A stretch of DNA of 17,013 nt from Desulfobacteraceae bacterium. Its GTDB lineage: Bacteria > Desulfobacterota > Desulfobacteria > Desulfobacterales > UBA5616. Where the stretch lies: contig JAUXEW010000034.1 in NCBI GenBank assembly GCA_030620375.1, forward strand, positions 1 to 17,013, written 5' to 3'. Positions 1-6,280 of the stretch are shown here, one piece after another; within the stretch, counting starts at the first letter, position 1; the number at the start of each line of letters is the position of its first letter. The notes under the pieces were generated by a model. It did not search any database. It saw only the letters and a program-made list of their open reading frames with translations, and was not told the origin of the DNA. A program made the position numbers and the translations under genes.

Positions 1-52
1 GCAAAAAGCGAAAGAATGTTAAAGGCGCTGATAAAGTCTTTAGAAAACAAAC

Positions 53-85
53 CCTTGAATCCTTGACCCCTTGAATCCTTGGACC
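53..85. repeat. Four-copy 8-bp degenerate tandem repeat (CCTTGAAT/CCTTGACC)
   Basis: Four head-to-tail units are read directly: CCTTGAAT (53-60), CCTTGACC (61-68), CCTTGAAT (69-76) and CCTTGGACC (77-85, with one extra G). It can also be read as two copies of a 16-bp unit. It lies directly beside the hairpin at 87-111. Its function is unknown. It resembles low-complexity intergenic repeats seen in some Desulfobacterota genomes, but that comparison is from memory. Confidence 0.75.
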
Positions 86-86
86 C

Positions 87-111
87 TCTTCTCCAACTAA
101 GTTGGAGAAGA
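87..111. repeat. Perfect inverted repeat, 11-bp stem with 3-nt loop
   Basis: TCTTCTCCAAC (87-97), loop TAA (98-100) and GTTGGAGAAGA (101-111) form a perfect hairpin on either strand. It lies about 95 bp downstream of the epimerase stop on the minus strand, where a terminator would be useful. No T-run follows it on either strand, so it does not look like a standard intrinsic terminator. It could be a transcript-stabilising hairpin or part of a repeated intergenic element together with the tandem array at 53-85. Confidence 0.7.
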
Positions 112-198
112 ACCAAAATTTGAAGCCTGCCTTTCAACAAATTTCAAGGGATCTTCCTCCGGTAAAGAAGACAATCCATTTTAGATTCGCTCGCTATC

Positions 199-210
199 GC
201 AGGATTTAGG
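199..210 (+). repeat. 12-bp inverted repeat flanking the epimerase gene, left copy
   Basis: GCAGGATTTAGG at 199-210 overlaps the stop codon (206-208) of the minus-strand epimerase gene. The exact reverse complement occurs at 1258-1269, just upstream of that gene's start, so the gene is bracketed by a perfect 12-bp inverted pair. Match length does not extend beyond 12 bp on either side. Confidence 0.5.
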
Positions 211-1228
211 ATCCATAATATTCTTTATACCACGTAACAAACCGTTCAATTCCCGTTTCGATTGGAGTTTGCGGCTTAAATCCCACATCCTTGACAAAAT
301 CATCAATATTCGCATATGTAGCCGGCACATCACCTTCCTGAAGACCGAGGAACTCCTTTTTCGCTTTTTTCCCCAGGATATTTTCCAACACCCTGATAAA
401 CTCCATTAAATCAACCGGCTGATTATTGCCAATATTGTATATTCTGTAACTGTTATATGACGTCCCGGGATCCGGATTATTCCCGTCCCAATTCGGATTC
501 GGCTCCGGAAACCGAGCCATAACCCGACACACTCCTTCTATGATATCATCTATATACGTAAAGTCTCGTCTCATTTTACCATTATTATAAACCTGTATGG
601 GGTTCCCTTTTAAAATCGCTTCGGTAAAGAGAAAAAGGGCCATGTCAGGACGTCCCCAGGGACCATACACCGTAAAAAACCGAAGGCCTGTGCACTTAAG
701 ACCATACAGATGGCTGTAAGCATGTGCCATCAATTCATTGGCTTTTTTGGTAGCGCCATATAATGAAACCGGATGATCTACATTATGGTGAACCGAAAAC
801 GGCATCCTGGTATTGGCACCATATACGGAGCTGGATGATGCAAATACCAGATGGTTGACTCGACTATTGCGGCAACCTTCTAAAACGTTGATAAAACCAA
901 CCAGGTTTGACTCTATATATGCATGGGGATTTTTAATGGAATACCGAACACCCGCCTGGGCGGCAAGGTGTACAACCAGGTCAAAATGGATATCTTGAAA
1001 CAATTTTTCTGTTTTCGTCTTGTCAGCCAGGTCCAATTTATAAAAAGAAAAGCCATCAAAATCGGACAATAATTCAAGACGGGATGTTTTTAAACGAACA
1101 TCATAATACGAGTTTAGATTATCAATACCGATAACCTCGACTCCTTTTGCTAAAAGATGTCTCGAAAGATGGAATCCGATAAAACCAGCGGCTCCGGTCA
1201 CCAATACCTTTTCAAATTGATTTTTCAT
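206..1228 (-). CDS. UDP-glucuronate 4-epimerase-like NAD-dependent epimerase
   Basis: Extended short-chain dehydrogenase/reductase predicted to invert C4 of a UDP-sugar, most likely UDP-glucuronate to UDP-galacturonate for surface polysaccharide. Counting from the chosen start, the NAD-binding glycine motif GAAGFIG is at residues 12-18, HLAAQAGVRYS at 87-97, the catalytic serine cluster in ASSSSVYG at about 130-137, and YGATK with Tyr157 and Lys161 as the YxxxK pair. The stretch RFFTVYGPWGRPDMA is typical of the UDP-glucuronate epimerase group. Length is 340 residues, normal for the family. I chose the ATG at 1226-1228 because the AAGGA-like ribosome site lies about 11 nt before it. The upstream in-frame ATG at 1238-1240, giving 344 residues, has that site directly abutting it. 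The gene is divergent from the ThiF-like gene. Family assignment is strong; the exact sugar is inferred. Confidence 0.85.
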   Translation of the reverse strand: MKNQFEKVLVTGAAGFIGFHLSRHLLAKGVEVIGIDNLNSYYDVRLKTSRLELLSDFDGFSFYKLDLADKTKTEKLFQDIHFDLVVHLAAQAGVRYSIKNPHAYIESNLVGFINVLEGCRNSRVNHLVFASSSSVYGANTRMPFSVHHNVDHPVSLYGATKKANELMAHAYSHLYGLKCTGLRFFTVYGPWGRPDMALFLFTEAILKGNPIQVYNNGKMRRDFTYIDDIIEGVCRVMARFPEPNPNWDGNNPDPGTSYNSYRIYNIGNNQPVDLMEFIRVLENILGKKAKKEFLGLQEGDVPATYANIDDFVKDVGFKPQTPIETGIERFVTWYKEYYGS

Positions 1229-1257
1229 CTGTTTTCCCATCCTTATATGTTTTCATA

Positions 1258-1269
1258 CCTAAATCCTGC
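1258..1269 (-). repeat. 12-bp inverted repeat flanking the epimerase gene, right copy
   Basis: CCTAAATCCTGC here is the exact reverse complement of 199-210. It sits in the region upstream of the epimerase start, about 30 nt from the preferred start codon. Confidence 0.5.
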
Positions 1270-1298
1270 AAGCGTCCAGTTTGCCGGATATGTAAGGC

Positions 1299-1338
1299 AT
1301 CGAGTGCGCAGCAGTCGTTTTTTCCGCAAGCACTCGAT
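1299..1338. repeat. Interrupted palindrome, 9-bp arms with 22-nt loop
   Basis: ATCGAGTGC (1299-1307) pairs perfectly with GCACTCGAT (1330-1338). An outer pair CGGAT (1285-1289) with ATCCG (1349-1353) could extend the structure after unpaired 9- and 10-nt segments. GCAGCAG occurs just inside the left arm (1308-1314) and again just outside the right arm (1342-1348). The layout suggests a REP-like intergenic element or a structured leader, but no T-run follows it. Confidence 0.5.
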
Positions 1339-1453
1339 AACGCAGCAGATCCGATGAAATCGGCGCTTCCGAAGGGTTAAGTATTTGTGAAATTCAATTG
1401 GCTAAAAGCCTCAATTAAATGCAGCAATAAGATGTTTGAGAATTACGAATGCC

Positions 1454-1482
1454 TTGACTTTCTGTATTAATCAACATAAATT
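1454..1482 (+). promoter_or_regulatory. Candidate sigma-70-type promoter for the ThiF-like gene
   Basis: TTGACT (1454-1459, five of six consensus) and TAAATT (1477-1482, four of six) are separated by 17 bp. Transcription would start near 1490, giving a leader of about 55 nt before the TTG start at 1546. No other good pair is visible in the gap. Confidence 0.4.
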
Positions 1483-1545
1483 TTATGATCATTTTCAATT
1501 AACTTCATCAGTCACCTGAATCAGTTATGGACGAGGAAGATAGTT

Positions 1546-2403
1546 TTGGACGCCGGTATCATTGATACAATCAAACAATATGCTAGTCAAAAAAGATTCC
1601 CGGACAACACACTATATACGAGCATCTCGGTTCAAAATATTGAAAAGATCGCCGTAAATTACAAAGTTAGAAGCCGGGATATCGAAATAACGGCCCTTGA
1701 ATCAGATATTGTTCCGGAGCGTTACACCCGTAATATGAAATCTCTTTCCGTGACGGACCAGGCAATACTGCTCAAATCAACGGTCGGCATCGTCGGCCTG
1801 GGTGGACTGGGTGGTATGGCCACAGAAATTTTAGCACGCATCGGAATCGGAAAACTGATCCTAATTGACGGGGATTCATTTGAGGAAAGTAATTTAAACC
1901 GTCAATTATTAAGCTCTCACGACAAGATAGGTTTCCCAAAAGCCGAAGCAGCTGAAAAAAGGGTGAGAGAAATTAATTCGTCAGTTGAAACCCGGTATCA
2001 TATTGAATATTTAAGTGAAAATAATGGGGCCCATCTAATTGAGGGTTCGGATGTTATTGTTGATTGTCTGGATAATCTAAAAACGCGATTTACGCTTGAA
2101 CAGGCTGCCAAGAAAAACAAATCGCCCCTGGTCTCCGGAGCCGTCGCAGGGAATACAGGTCAGGTAACCACCATTTTTCCGGAAGACTCCGGGTTAAATT
2201 TAATATACGGCAATCCGGGTACCCTGCCTGAAAAAGGGGTTGAGGCGACACTCGGCACACTACCGCACGCGGTAGCACTGGTCTCTACCCTCGAATGCGC
2301 CGAGGTTATTAAAATACTTTTAAATAAAGGGGGAATATTAAGAAATAAACTTCTTATCATTAATCCATTTGAAAATCTATTTGAAGTAATGGAACTTTAC
2401 TGA
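1546..2403 (+). CDS. ThiF/MoeB/HesA-family E1-like adenylyltransferase
   Basis: Predicted to adenylate the C-terminal glycine of a ubiquitin-like sulfur carrier (MoaD or ThiS type), using ATP. The nucleotide-binding loop GLGGLG is at residues 84-89, followed by LIDGD (106-110), NLNRQ (116-120, ATP-contacting arginine), Lys132 in FPKAEAA and the acidic DCLDN motif (173-177). MoeB-type enzymes use an equivalent Arg, Lys and Asp. ERYTRN (58-63) matches the ERYSRQ-like element normally found within the first 10-20 residues, so this 285-residue protein has about 50 extra N-terminal residues. The paired CxxC zinc ligands of MoeB and ThiF are absent; the only cysteines are Cys174 and Cys251. The start is TTG with GAGGA 8 nt upstream; the nearby ATG at 1527 is out of frame. 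No carrier-protein gene is adjacent, so the pathway (molybdopterin, thiamine or other) is undecided. Confidence 0.8.
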   Translation: MDAGIIDTIKQYASQKRFPDNTLYTSISVQNIEKIAVNYKVRSRDIEITALESDIVPERYTRNMKSLSVTDQAILLKSTVGIVGLGGLGGMATEILARIGIGKLILIDGDSFEESNLNRQLLSSHDKIGFPKAEAAEKRVREINSSVETRYHIEYLSENNGAHLIEGSDVIVDCLDNLKTRFTLEQAAKKNKSPLVSGAVAGNTGQVTTIFPEDSGLNLIYGNPGTLPEKGVEATLGTLPHAVALVSTLECAEVIKILLNKGGILRNKLLIINPFENLFEVMELY

Positions 2404-2518
2404 TGCTTGTCACTTTTAAACAAACTACCATCCAAGGATTAAATTTTATACTGGTGTAAGGCGCTGGTTTTTAAAGAGAATCTCTTCTCCACAAGCGGGT
2501 GGGGTAAAAAAAAATATT

Positions 2519-3133
2519 CTATTTTTCTTTGTTATTCCCTTCTGAATTATCTGTGTCGTCCAGATCTTTATCAATCCTCGCTTCTTGTTCTTTTCCTTCA
2601 ACATTCAATTTTGCTTCTAAAGGTTCTTCGTCAAAAGCATCTTCCGGTTGATCTTTTGATTTTGTTTCTGCTGATATTTTCTGTTCCTTATCAGCCTCAG
2701 CTTTTATCTCTTTAGGTTCTTGTTTTATGGCAGCTACTTTATCTTTCTTTTCCTTTTTCTTTTTCTTTTTCCCTTTATCCAATGTCACCAGCTCTATCAA
2801 AGAAATCTCTGCAGCATCTCCCGGACGTCTTCCCAGTTTAATAATTCGAGTATAGCCGCCTTTTTTGGTCCCGAATCGTTCGTTTGCTTCTTCGAACAAT
2901 TTGTGCACCACATCCTTTTCCCTCACAATGGAAAAGGCTTGGCGCCTTGCATGAAGATCTCCTCGCTTGGCTAAAGTGATTAAATTATCCGCCCATCTCC
3001 TTAATTCCTTTGCTTTAACATCGGTTGTTCGGATACGTTCATATTTAAACAGCGATGTCACCATATTTCTAAACATCGCGTTCCTGTGACTTGTTGTTCG
3101 GTTTAATTTAATCCCGGCCTTTCGGTGTCTCAT
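2519..3133 (-). CDS. rplQ: 50S ribosomal protein L17 with long charged C-terminal tail
   Basis: L17 lies near the exit-tunnel side of the large subunit. Residues 1-117 are a complete canonical L17, opening MRHRKAGIKLNRTTSHR and including FGTKKGGYTRIIKLGRRPGDAAE around 87-109 and ending LIELV. Residues 119-204 are an extra tail with no counterpart in the usual 116-130-residue protein. The tail begins with a lysine run (122-132) and becomes mixed acidic and basic, ending in an Asp/Glu/Asn-rich segment. It is predicted to be disordered. The tail is in frame with no stop up to TAG at 2519-2521, and its A-rich composition differs from the core. This is the last gene of the superoperon, starting 8 bp after rpoA, whose 3' end holds the AAGGAG site. 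Confidence 0.97.
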   Translation of the reverse strand: MRHRKAGIKLNRTTSHRNAMFRNMVTSLFKYERIRTTDVKAKELRRWADNLITLAKRGDLHARRQAFSIVREKDVVHKLFEEANERFGTKKGGYTRIIKLGRRPGDAAEISLIELVTLDKGKKKKKKEKKDKVAAIKQEPKEIKAEADKEQKISAETKSKDQPEDAFDEEPLEAKLNVEGKEQEARIDKDLDDTDNSEGNNKEK

Positions 3134-3141
3134 AGAGTCGT

Positions 3142-4161
3142 TTATTCTCCTTCCTCAACTTCTTCCTCAGGACAATCAATACCTTCAAGCTTCATTCCAA
3201 GAGAAAGTCCCATTTCACCCACTACATCTTTGATTTCATTTAATGACTTCCTTCCAAAATTCTTAGTCTTTAACATCTCGGCTTCCGTTTTGCTGACCAA
3301 TTGATAAATCTTATGGATTTCTGCGTTTTTAAGGCAATTGGCACTCCGAACGGACAGTTCAAGATCTTCTACACTTCGGCAAAGATTTTCATTAAACTTC
3401 GGTTCATCGTCTTCCTCCGGTTTCTTGTCAGGTTCCGGTTCAAGTTCTTCATCAAAATTGATGAACATTTTCATCTGTTCTTTTAAAATCTTAGCGGCAT
3501 AGGCAACTGCATCTTCGGGGAGGACACTACCGTCAGTCCAAACTTCCAGGGTAAGCTTATCATAATCGGTTCGTTGTCCGACACGAGCATTACCCACAAC
3601 GTAGACCACACGCTTTATGGGTGAAAAAACAGCATCAAGTGGAATCGTTCCAACCGGGGCATCTTCGTCTTTATTGGATTCTGCCAGCTCATACCCTTTT
3701 CCGGTCTTTACCGTCATGCTCATCCTAAGTTTTGCTTTTTCTGATAGTGTGGCAATATGCAAATCCGGATTAAGCACTTCGCATCTTCCATCTTCACTGA
3801 TTATATTTCCGGCGGCAACTTCTCCTTTGCCTTCTGTATTAATGTATATCTGTTTCGGATCAGGATCGCTAACTTTCAGACGGACCTCTTTTAAATTCAA
3901 CACAATCTCAGAAACATCTTCCAATACACCGGGAATGGTCGCAAACTCATGCATAACCGCATCAAACTTAACCGAAACAATCGCTGCTCCATATAGAGAA
4001 GAAATAATAATCCTTCTCAAGGAATTCCCGATTGTAAGTCCAAATCCTCTTTCAAGAGGCTCACAAACGAACTTTCCATAGGAGGCCGTACTTGAAACCT
4101 GAACTTTGTCAGGTCTGATTACTTCTTGCCAATTCATGTACATAAGTTCATTTGATGACAT
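3142..4161 (-). CDS. rpoA: DNA-directed RNA polymerase subunit alpha
   Basis: The alpha dimer nucleates RNA polymerase assembly, and its C-terminal domain contacts promoter UP elements and activators. The N-terminal domain (about 10-235) has ERGFGLTIGNSLRRII (38-53), the dimerisation and beta-contact region. An unusually acidic linker rich in Glu, Pro and Asp covers about 238-256. The C-terminal domain (about 257-325) contains VRSANCLKN at 271-279, with Arg272 matching the DNA-contacting Arg265 of E. coli, then NFGRKSLNEIK (301-311). The protein ends in an acidic EEEVEEGE tail. Length is 339, within the normal range. GGAG lies 8 nt before the ATG. It follows rpsD by 77 bp and precedes rplQ by 8 bp. 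Confidence 0.98.
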   Translation of the reverse strand: MSSNELMYMNWQEVIRPDKVQVSSTASYGKFVCEPLERGFGLTIGNSLRRIIISSLYGAAIVSVKFDAVMHEFATIPGVLEDVSEIVLNLKEVRLKVSDPDPKQIYINTEGKGEVAAGNIISEDGRCEVLNPDLHIATLSEKAKLRMSMTVKTGKGYELAESNKDEDAPVGTIPLDAVFSPIKRVVYVVGNARVGQRTDYDKLTLEVWTDGSVLPEDAVAYAAKILKEQMKMFINFDEELEPEPDKKPEEDDEPKFNENLCRSVEDLELSVRSANCLKNAEIHKIYQLVSKTEAEMLKTKNFGRKSLNEIKDVVGEMGLSLGMKLEGIDCPEEEVEEGE

Positions 4162-4238
4162 ATTATTATCTCCAAATTTTTATAAAGAAAATTCCTGAAT
4201 ACTGTAAGACCCTATTGATTAGCAACATGAACCGCTGA

Positions 4239-4868
4239 TTATTTTGAATATAATTCAACAATCAGTTGTTCCTGCATCGGCATGGTTAGGTCTTCACGTG
4301 TTGGGAAATTCTTTACGACCCCTCTTTTATTTTCTTTTTCAAGATCCAGCCATTGCGGAACACCTCTTCGGACAACGGCGTCTAATGAATCTCCTATGGC
4401 CTTAATATTACTGCTTTTTTCTTCAATTTCAATGACATCCCCTATGTTAATTAAATATGAAGGGATGTTGACTATTTTTCCGTTCACAAGAAAATGTCTA
4501 TGCATGACAAAATGGCGACCCTGGGTTCTTGAATTCACGAACCCCAATCGATAAATGACATTGTCTAGCCGGCGCTCAAGCAATACAAGAAGACTTGTTC
4601 CGGTTACGCCTTTTTGTTTGTCCGCCCGTTTAAAAAATAAGCGGAATTGCTTTTCAGAAAGGCCGTACATTCGTTTGACCTTTTGCTTTTCACGAAGCTG
4701 AATCCCATAATCCGACGTCTTTCTCCCACGACGCTGGCCATGTTCACCCGGCGGATAACTCCGCCTGTCAAAAGCGCATTTATCCGAATAACATCGATCA
4801 CCTTTAAGAAACAATTTCAAATTTTCGCGTCGGCATATCCGGCATACTGAATCTGTATATCTTGCCAA
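4239..4868 (-). CDS. rpsD: 30S ribosomal protein S4
   Basis: Primary 16S rRNA-binding assembly protein of the small subunit. The start is TTG at 4866-4868, preceded by AAGGAGG with a 6-nt spacer. This gives a 209-residue product opening (M)ARYTDSVCRICRRE, as in the family. A longer in-frame reading back to 4958 would overlap the end of rpsK and add 30 residues unlike any S4. Cys9, Cys12, Cys26 and Cys31 form the zinc-binding arrangement of the C+ form of S4. The S4 RNA-binding domain follows at about 95-160 (LERRLDNVIYRLGF, then HFLVNGKIVNIPSYLI). In E. coli S4 also represses the alpha operon; no matching pseudoknot was searched for here. Confidence 0.97.
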   Translation of the reverse strand: MARYTDSVCRICRRENLKLFLKGDRCYSDKCAFDRRSYPPGEHGQRRGRKTSDYGIQLREKQKVKRMYGLSEKQFRLFFKRADKQKGVTGTSLLVLLERRLDNVIYRLGFVNSRTQGRHFVMHRHFLVNGKIVNIPSYLINIGDVIEIEEKSSNIKAIGDSLDAVVRRGVPQWLDLEKENKRGVVKNFPTREDLTMPMQEQLIVELYSK

Positions 4869-4923
4869 ATCGTCCTCCTTTAATTCTGTTTGGCCAGTTG
4901 ACGAATCATTTCTGTTTTGCGCC

Positions 4924-5310
4924 CTAAACCCTACGCCTTTTCGGCGGGCGGCAACCATTATGCGGAATAGGGGTTACGTCTTTAATCATCAAAACATTGA
5001 ATCCCACAGCCTGTAATGATCGTAAGGCAGATTCGCGCCCTGCCCCGGGACCCTTCACATACACCTCTACATTTCTCATCCCATGTTCCATTGCTTTTTT
5101 AGCAGCATCTTCTGCAGCAAGTTGGGCGGCAAAAGGAGTGCTTTTCCGAGATCCTTTAAAACCCTGAACACCGGAGCTTGACCATGCCACAACATTTCCT
5201 GCAGGGTCTGTAACCGTAACGATGGTATTGTTAAACGTTGATTGAATGTGTACAATTCCTGTGGGTATGTTCTTTTTTTCTCTTTTTCTGGTACGGATTT
5301 TCTTTGCCAT
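4924..5310 (-). CDS. rpsK: 30S ribosomal protein S11
   Basis: Small-subunit platform protein next to the mRNA exit (Shine-Dalgarno) region. The 128-residue product is full length. It carries GPGAGRESALRSL (87-99) and the conserved C-terminus IPHNGCRPPKRRRV, where the Asn118-Gly pair corresponds to the isoaspartate-forming site described for S11 in other bacteria. The basic N-terminus MAKKIRTRKREKKN is typical. It lies 21 bp after rpsM and 55 bp before the TTG start of rpsD. Confidence 0.98.
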   Translation of the reverse strand: MAKKIRTRKREKKNIPTGIVHIQSTFNNTIVTVTDPAGNVVAWSSSGVQGFKGSRKSTPFAAQLAAEDAAKKAMEHGMRNVEVYVKGPGAGRESALRSLQAVGFNVLMIKDVTPIPHNGCRPPKRRRV

Positions 5311-5331
5311 AAATAAGCCTCGGTCTCCTTG

Positions 5332-5718
5332 TTATTTACTTCTTTTCACGCCACCCTTTTTCTTTACAGCTGACCTTTTCGGTCCCTTTCGCGTACGCGC
5401 ATTGGTACTGGTTCTCTGACCCCTGACAGGAAGGGACTTTCTATGCCGTAATCCACGGTAAGAGCCTAAGTCCATAAGCCGTTTTACATTCATGGATACT
5501 TCTGTACGGAGCTCACCTTCCACCTTGTATTCACTGTCAATAACCTTACGAATGTTATTTATTTCTTCTGTTGTGAGATCATCCGTATAAGTCCCCGGAT
5601 TAATACCCATCTGATCAAGTATCTTCCTTGATGCGGACCTTCCAATTCCATAAATATATGTCAACCCAATTTCAACACGCTTGCGCCTGGGCAAATCTAC
5701 ACCCGAAATTCTAGCCAA
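5332..5718 (-). CDS. rpsM: 30S ribosomal protein S13
   Basis: Head protein of the small subunit that forms inter-subunit bridges and touches P-site tRNA through its basic tail. The 128-residue protein opens (M)ARISGVDLPRRKRVEIGLTY, has the helix-hairpin-helix-like GIGRSASRKIL (24-34), the conserved GQRTSTNART (100-109) and a Lys/Arg-rich end. The start is TTG at 5716-5718, with GGAGG 7 nt upstream, and its position matches the conserved N-terminus. It follows rpmJ by 15 bp, the usual order for the alpha block. Confidence 0.97.
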   Translation of the reverse strand: MARISGVDLPRRKRVEIGLTYIYGIGRSASRKILDQMGINPGTYTDDLTTEEINNIRKVIDSEYKVEGELRTEVSMNVKRLMDLGSYRGLRHRKSLPVRGQRTSTNARTRKGPKRSAVKKKGGVKRSK

Positions 5719-5733
5719 AGCCTTCCCTCCTTT

Positions 5734-5847
5734 TTATCCTTGCCGCTGGTTGTGTCGTCTATTTTCGCAAATAACCCTCACGATACCATTTCTACGGACT
5801 ATTTTACATTTATTACATATTTTTTTTACTGATGCTCTGACTTTCAT
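5734..5847 (-). CDS. rpmJ: 50S ribosomal protein L36 (zinc-binding form)
   Basis: This 37-residue gene translates to MKVRASVKKICNKCKIVRRN followed by GIVRVICENRRHNQRQG, a complete L36. Cys11, Cys14, Cys27 and His32 form the zinc site of the C+ type. A strong purine-rich ribosome site (GGGAGGGG) lies about 9 nt before the ATG. It sits between infA (78-bp gap) and rpsM (15-bp gap), the classic location. L36 completes the large subunit near the GTPase centre and helps organise 23S rRNA. Confidence 0.97.
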   Translation of the reverse strand: MKVRASVKKICNKCKIVRRNGIVRVICENRRHNQRQG

Positions 5848-5925
5848 CGCCTATAGCCCCTCCCTTCTTTTCCATATAAAGGGAAAACTTCAATGTTTAA
5901 CCTCTATCAACATCGGAATGCATCT

Positions 5926-6150
5926 CTATTTTGCCCGATAAGTGATTCTCCCACGTTTAAGATCATAGGGAGAAAGTTCAACTGTAACTCTGTCTCCGGG
6001 TAAAATTTTAATAAAATGCATACGCATCTTCCCGGAAATATGGGCAAGTACCTGATGCTTGTTTTCAAGCTCGACCTTAAACATAGCATTTGGCAACGTC
6101 TCAAGCACGGTACCTTCAACCTTTATTGCCTTTTCCTCTTCCTTTGGCAT
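5926..6150 (-). CDS. infA: Translation initiation factor IF-1
   Basis: Binds the ribosomal A site and assists IF-2 and IF-3 in selecting initiator tRNA. The 74-residue protein is a single S1-like OB fold with the hallmark LPNAMFKVELEN, HISGKMRMHFIKILPGD and VELSPYDLKRGRITYR motifs. I chose the ATG at 6148-6150 because GGAG lies 6 nt upstream. The TTG at 6160-6162 is in frame but runs into that ribosome site and would add four residues absent from the family. The gene lies 130 bp after secY with no map or adk between them, and 78 bp before rpmJ. Confidence 0.97.
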   Translation of the reverse strand: MPKEEEKAIKVEGTVLETLPNAMFKVELENKHQVLAHISGKMRMHFIKILPGDRVTVELSPYDLKRGRITYRAK

Positions 6151-6280
6151 ATTCTGCTCCAATCATCATAAACGCGGTTAAGGAATTACCATCAATAGTT
6201 AACCGGTACACAAGCGTTTTTAAATAGTGCCTGAAATATTACTATCCAATATTTACACCCGGCAGTAACAGATTTACTGA

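Larger units (their letters stand above)
1..205. other. Left-edge non-coding stretch with repeats
   Basis: No complete gene is visible here. Two plus-strand frames are open from the window edge and close near positions 66 and 74. Frame 1 would end in ...LKALIKSLENKPLNP, which could be the 3' end of a plus-strand gene lying outside the window, but 21 codons are too few to decide. The rest holds an 8-bp tandem repeat array, a perfect hairpin and about 90 bp of unstructured spacer leading to the stop of the minus-strand epimerase gene. Confidence 0.5.
1241..1545. other. Divergent intergenic region with inverted repeats
   Basis: This 305-bp stretch separates the divergent epimerase and ThiF-like genes. 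It holds the right copy of the 12-bp inverted repeat (1258-1269), a 9-bp inverted repeat (1299-1307 with 1330-1338), a small hairpin CCGAT-GAA-ATCGG (1351-1363), a bulged hairpin AATT-GGCT-AAA-AGCC-TC-AATT (1396-1416), and a candidate plus-strand promoter at 1454-1482. Short open frames in it lack ribosome sites or recognisable products. I see no convincing minus-strand promoter for the epimerase. Confidence 0.6.

Noticed and set aside
87..111. Hairpin as an intrinsic terminator of the epimerase transcript
   Set aside because: No T-run follows the stem on the minus strand, so the standard definition is not met; it is kept only as an inverted repeat.
1157..1357. 66-codon open frame on the plus strand crossing the epimerase start
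   Set aside because: It overlaps the conserved 5' end of the epimerase gene and the palindromic region, and has no domain.
3617..4081. 154-codon open frame on the plus strand
   Set aside because: It is antisense to rpoA, with no recognisable product or ribosome site.
4869..4958. Longer rpsD reading with 30 extra N-terminal residues
   Set aside because: It overlaps the rpsK end by 35 bp and adds residues foreign to S4. The TTG at 4866-4868 has AAGGAGG at ideal spacing and gives the conserved N-terminus.
5868..5898. TTTTCC/GGAAAA inverted repeat between infA and rpmJ
   Set aside because: It is an AT-rich 6-bp stem without a T-run, inside an operon with continuous expression expected; likely chance.
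6151..6162. Upstream TTG start for infA
   Set aside because: It runs into the GGAG ribosome site that serves the ATG at 6148-6150, and the added residues are not found in IF-1.
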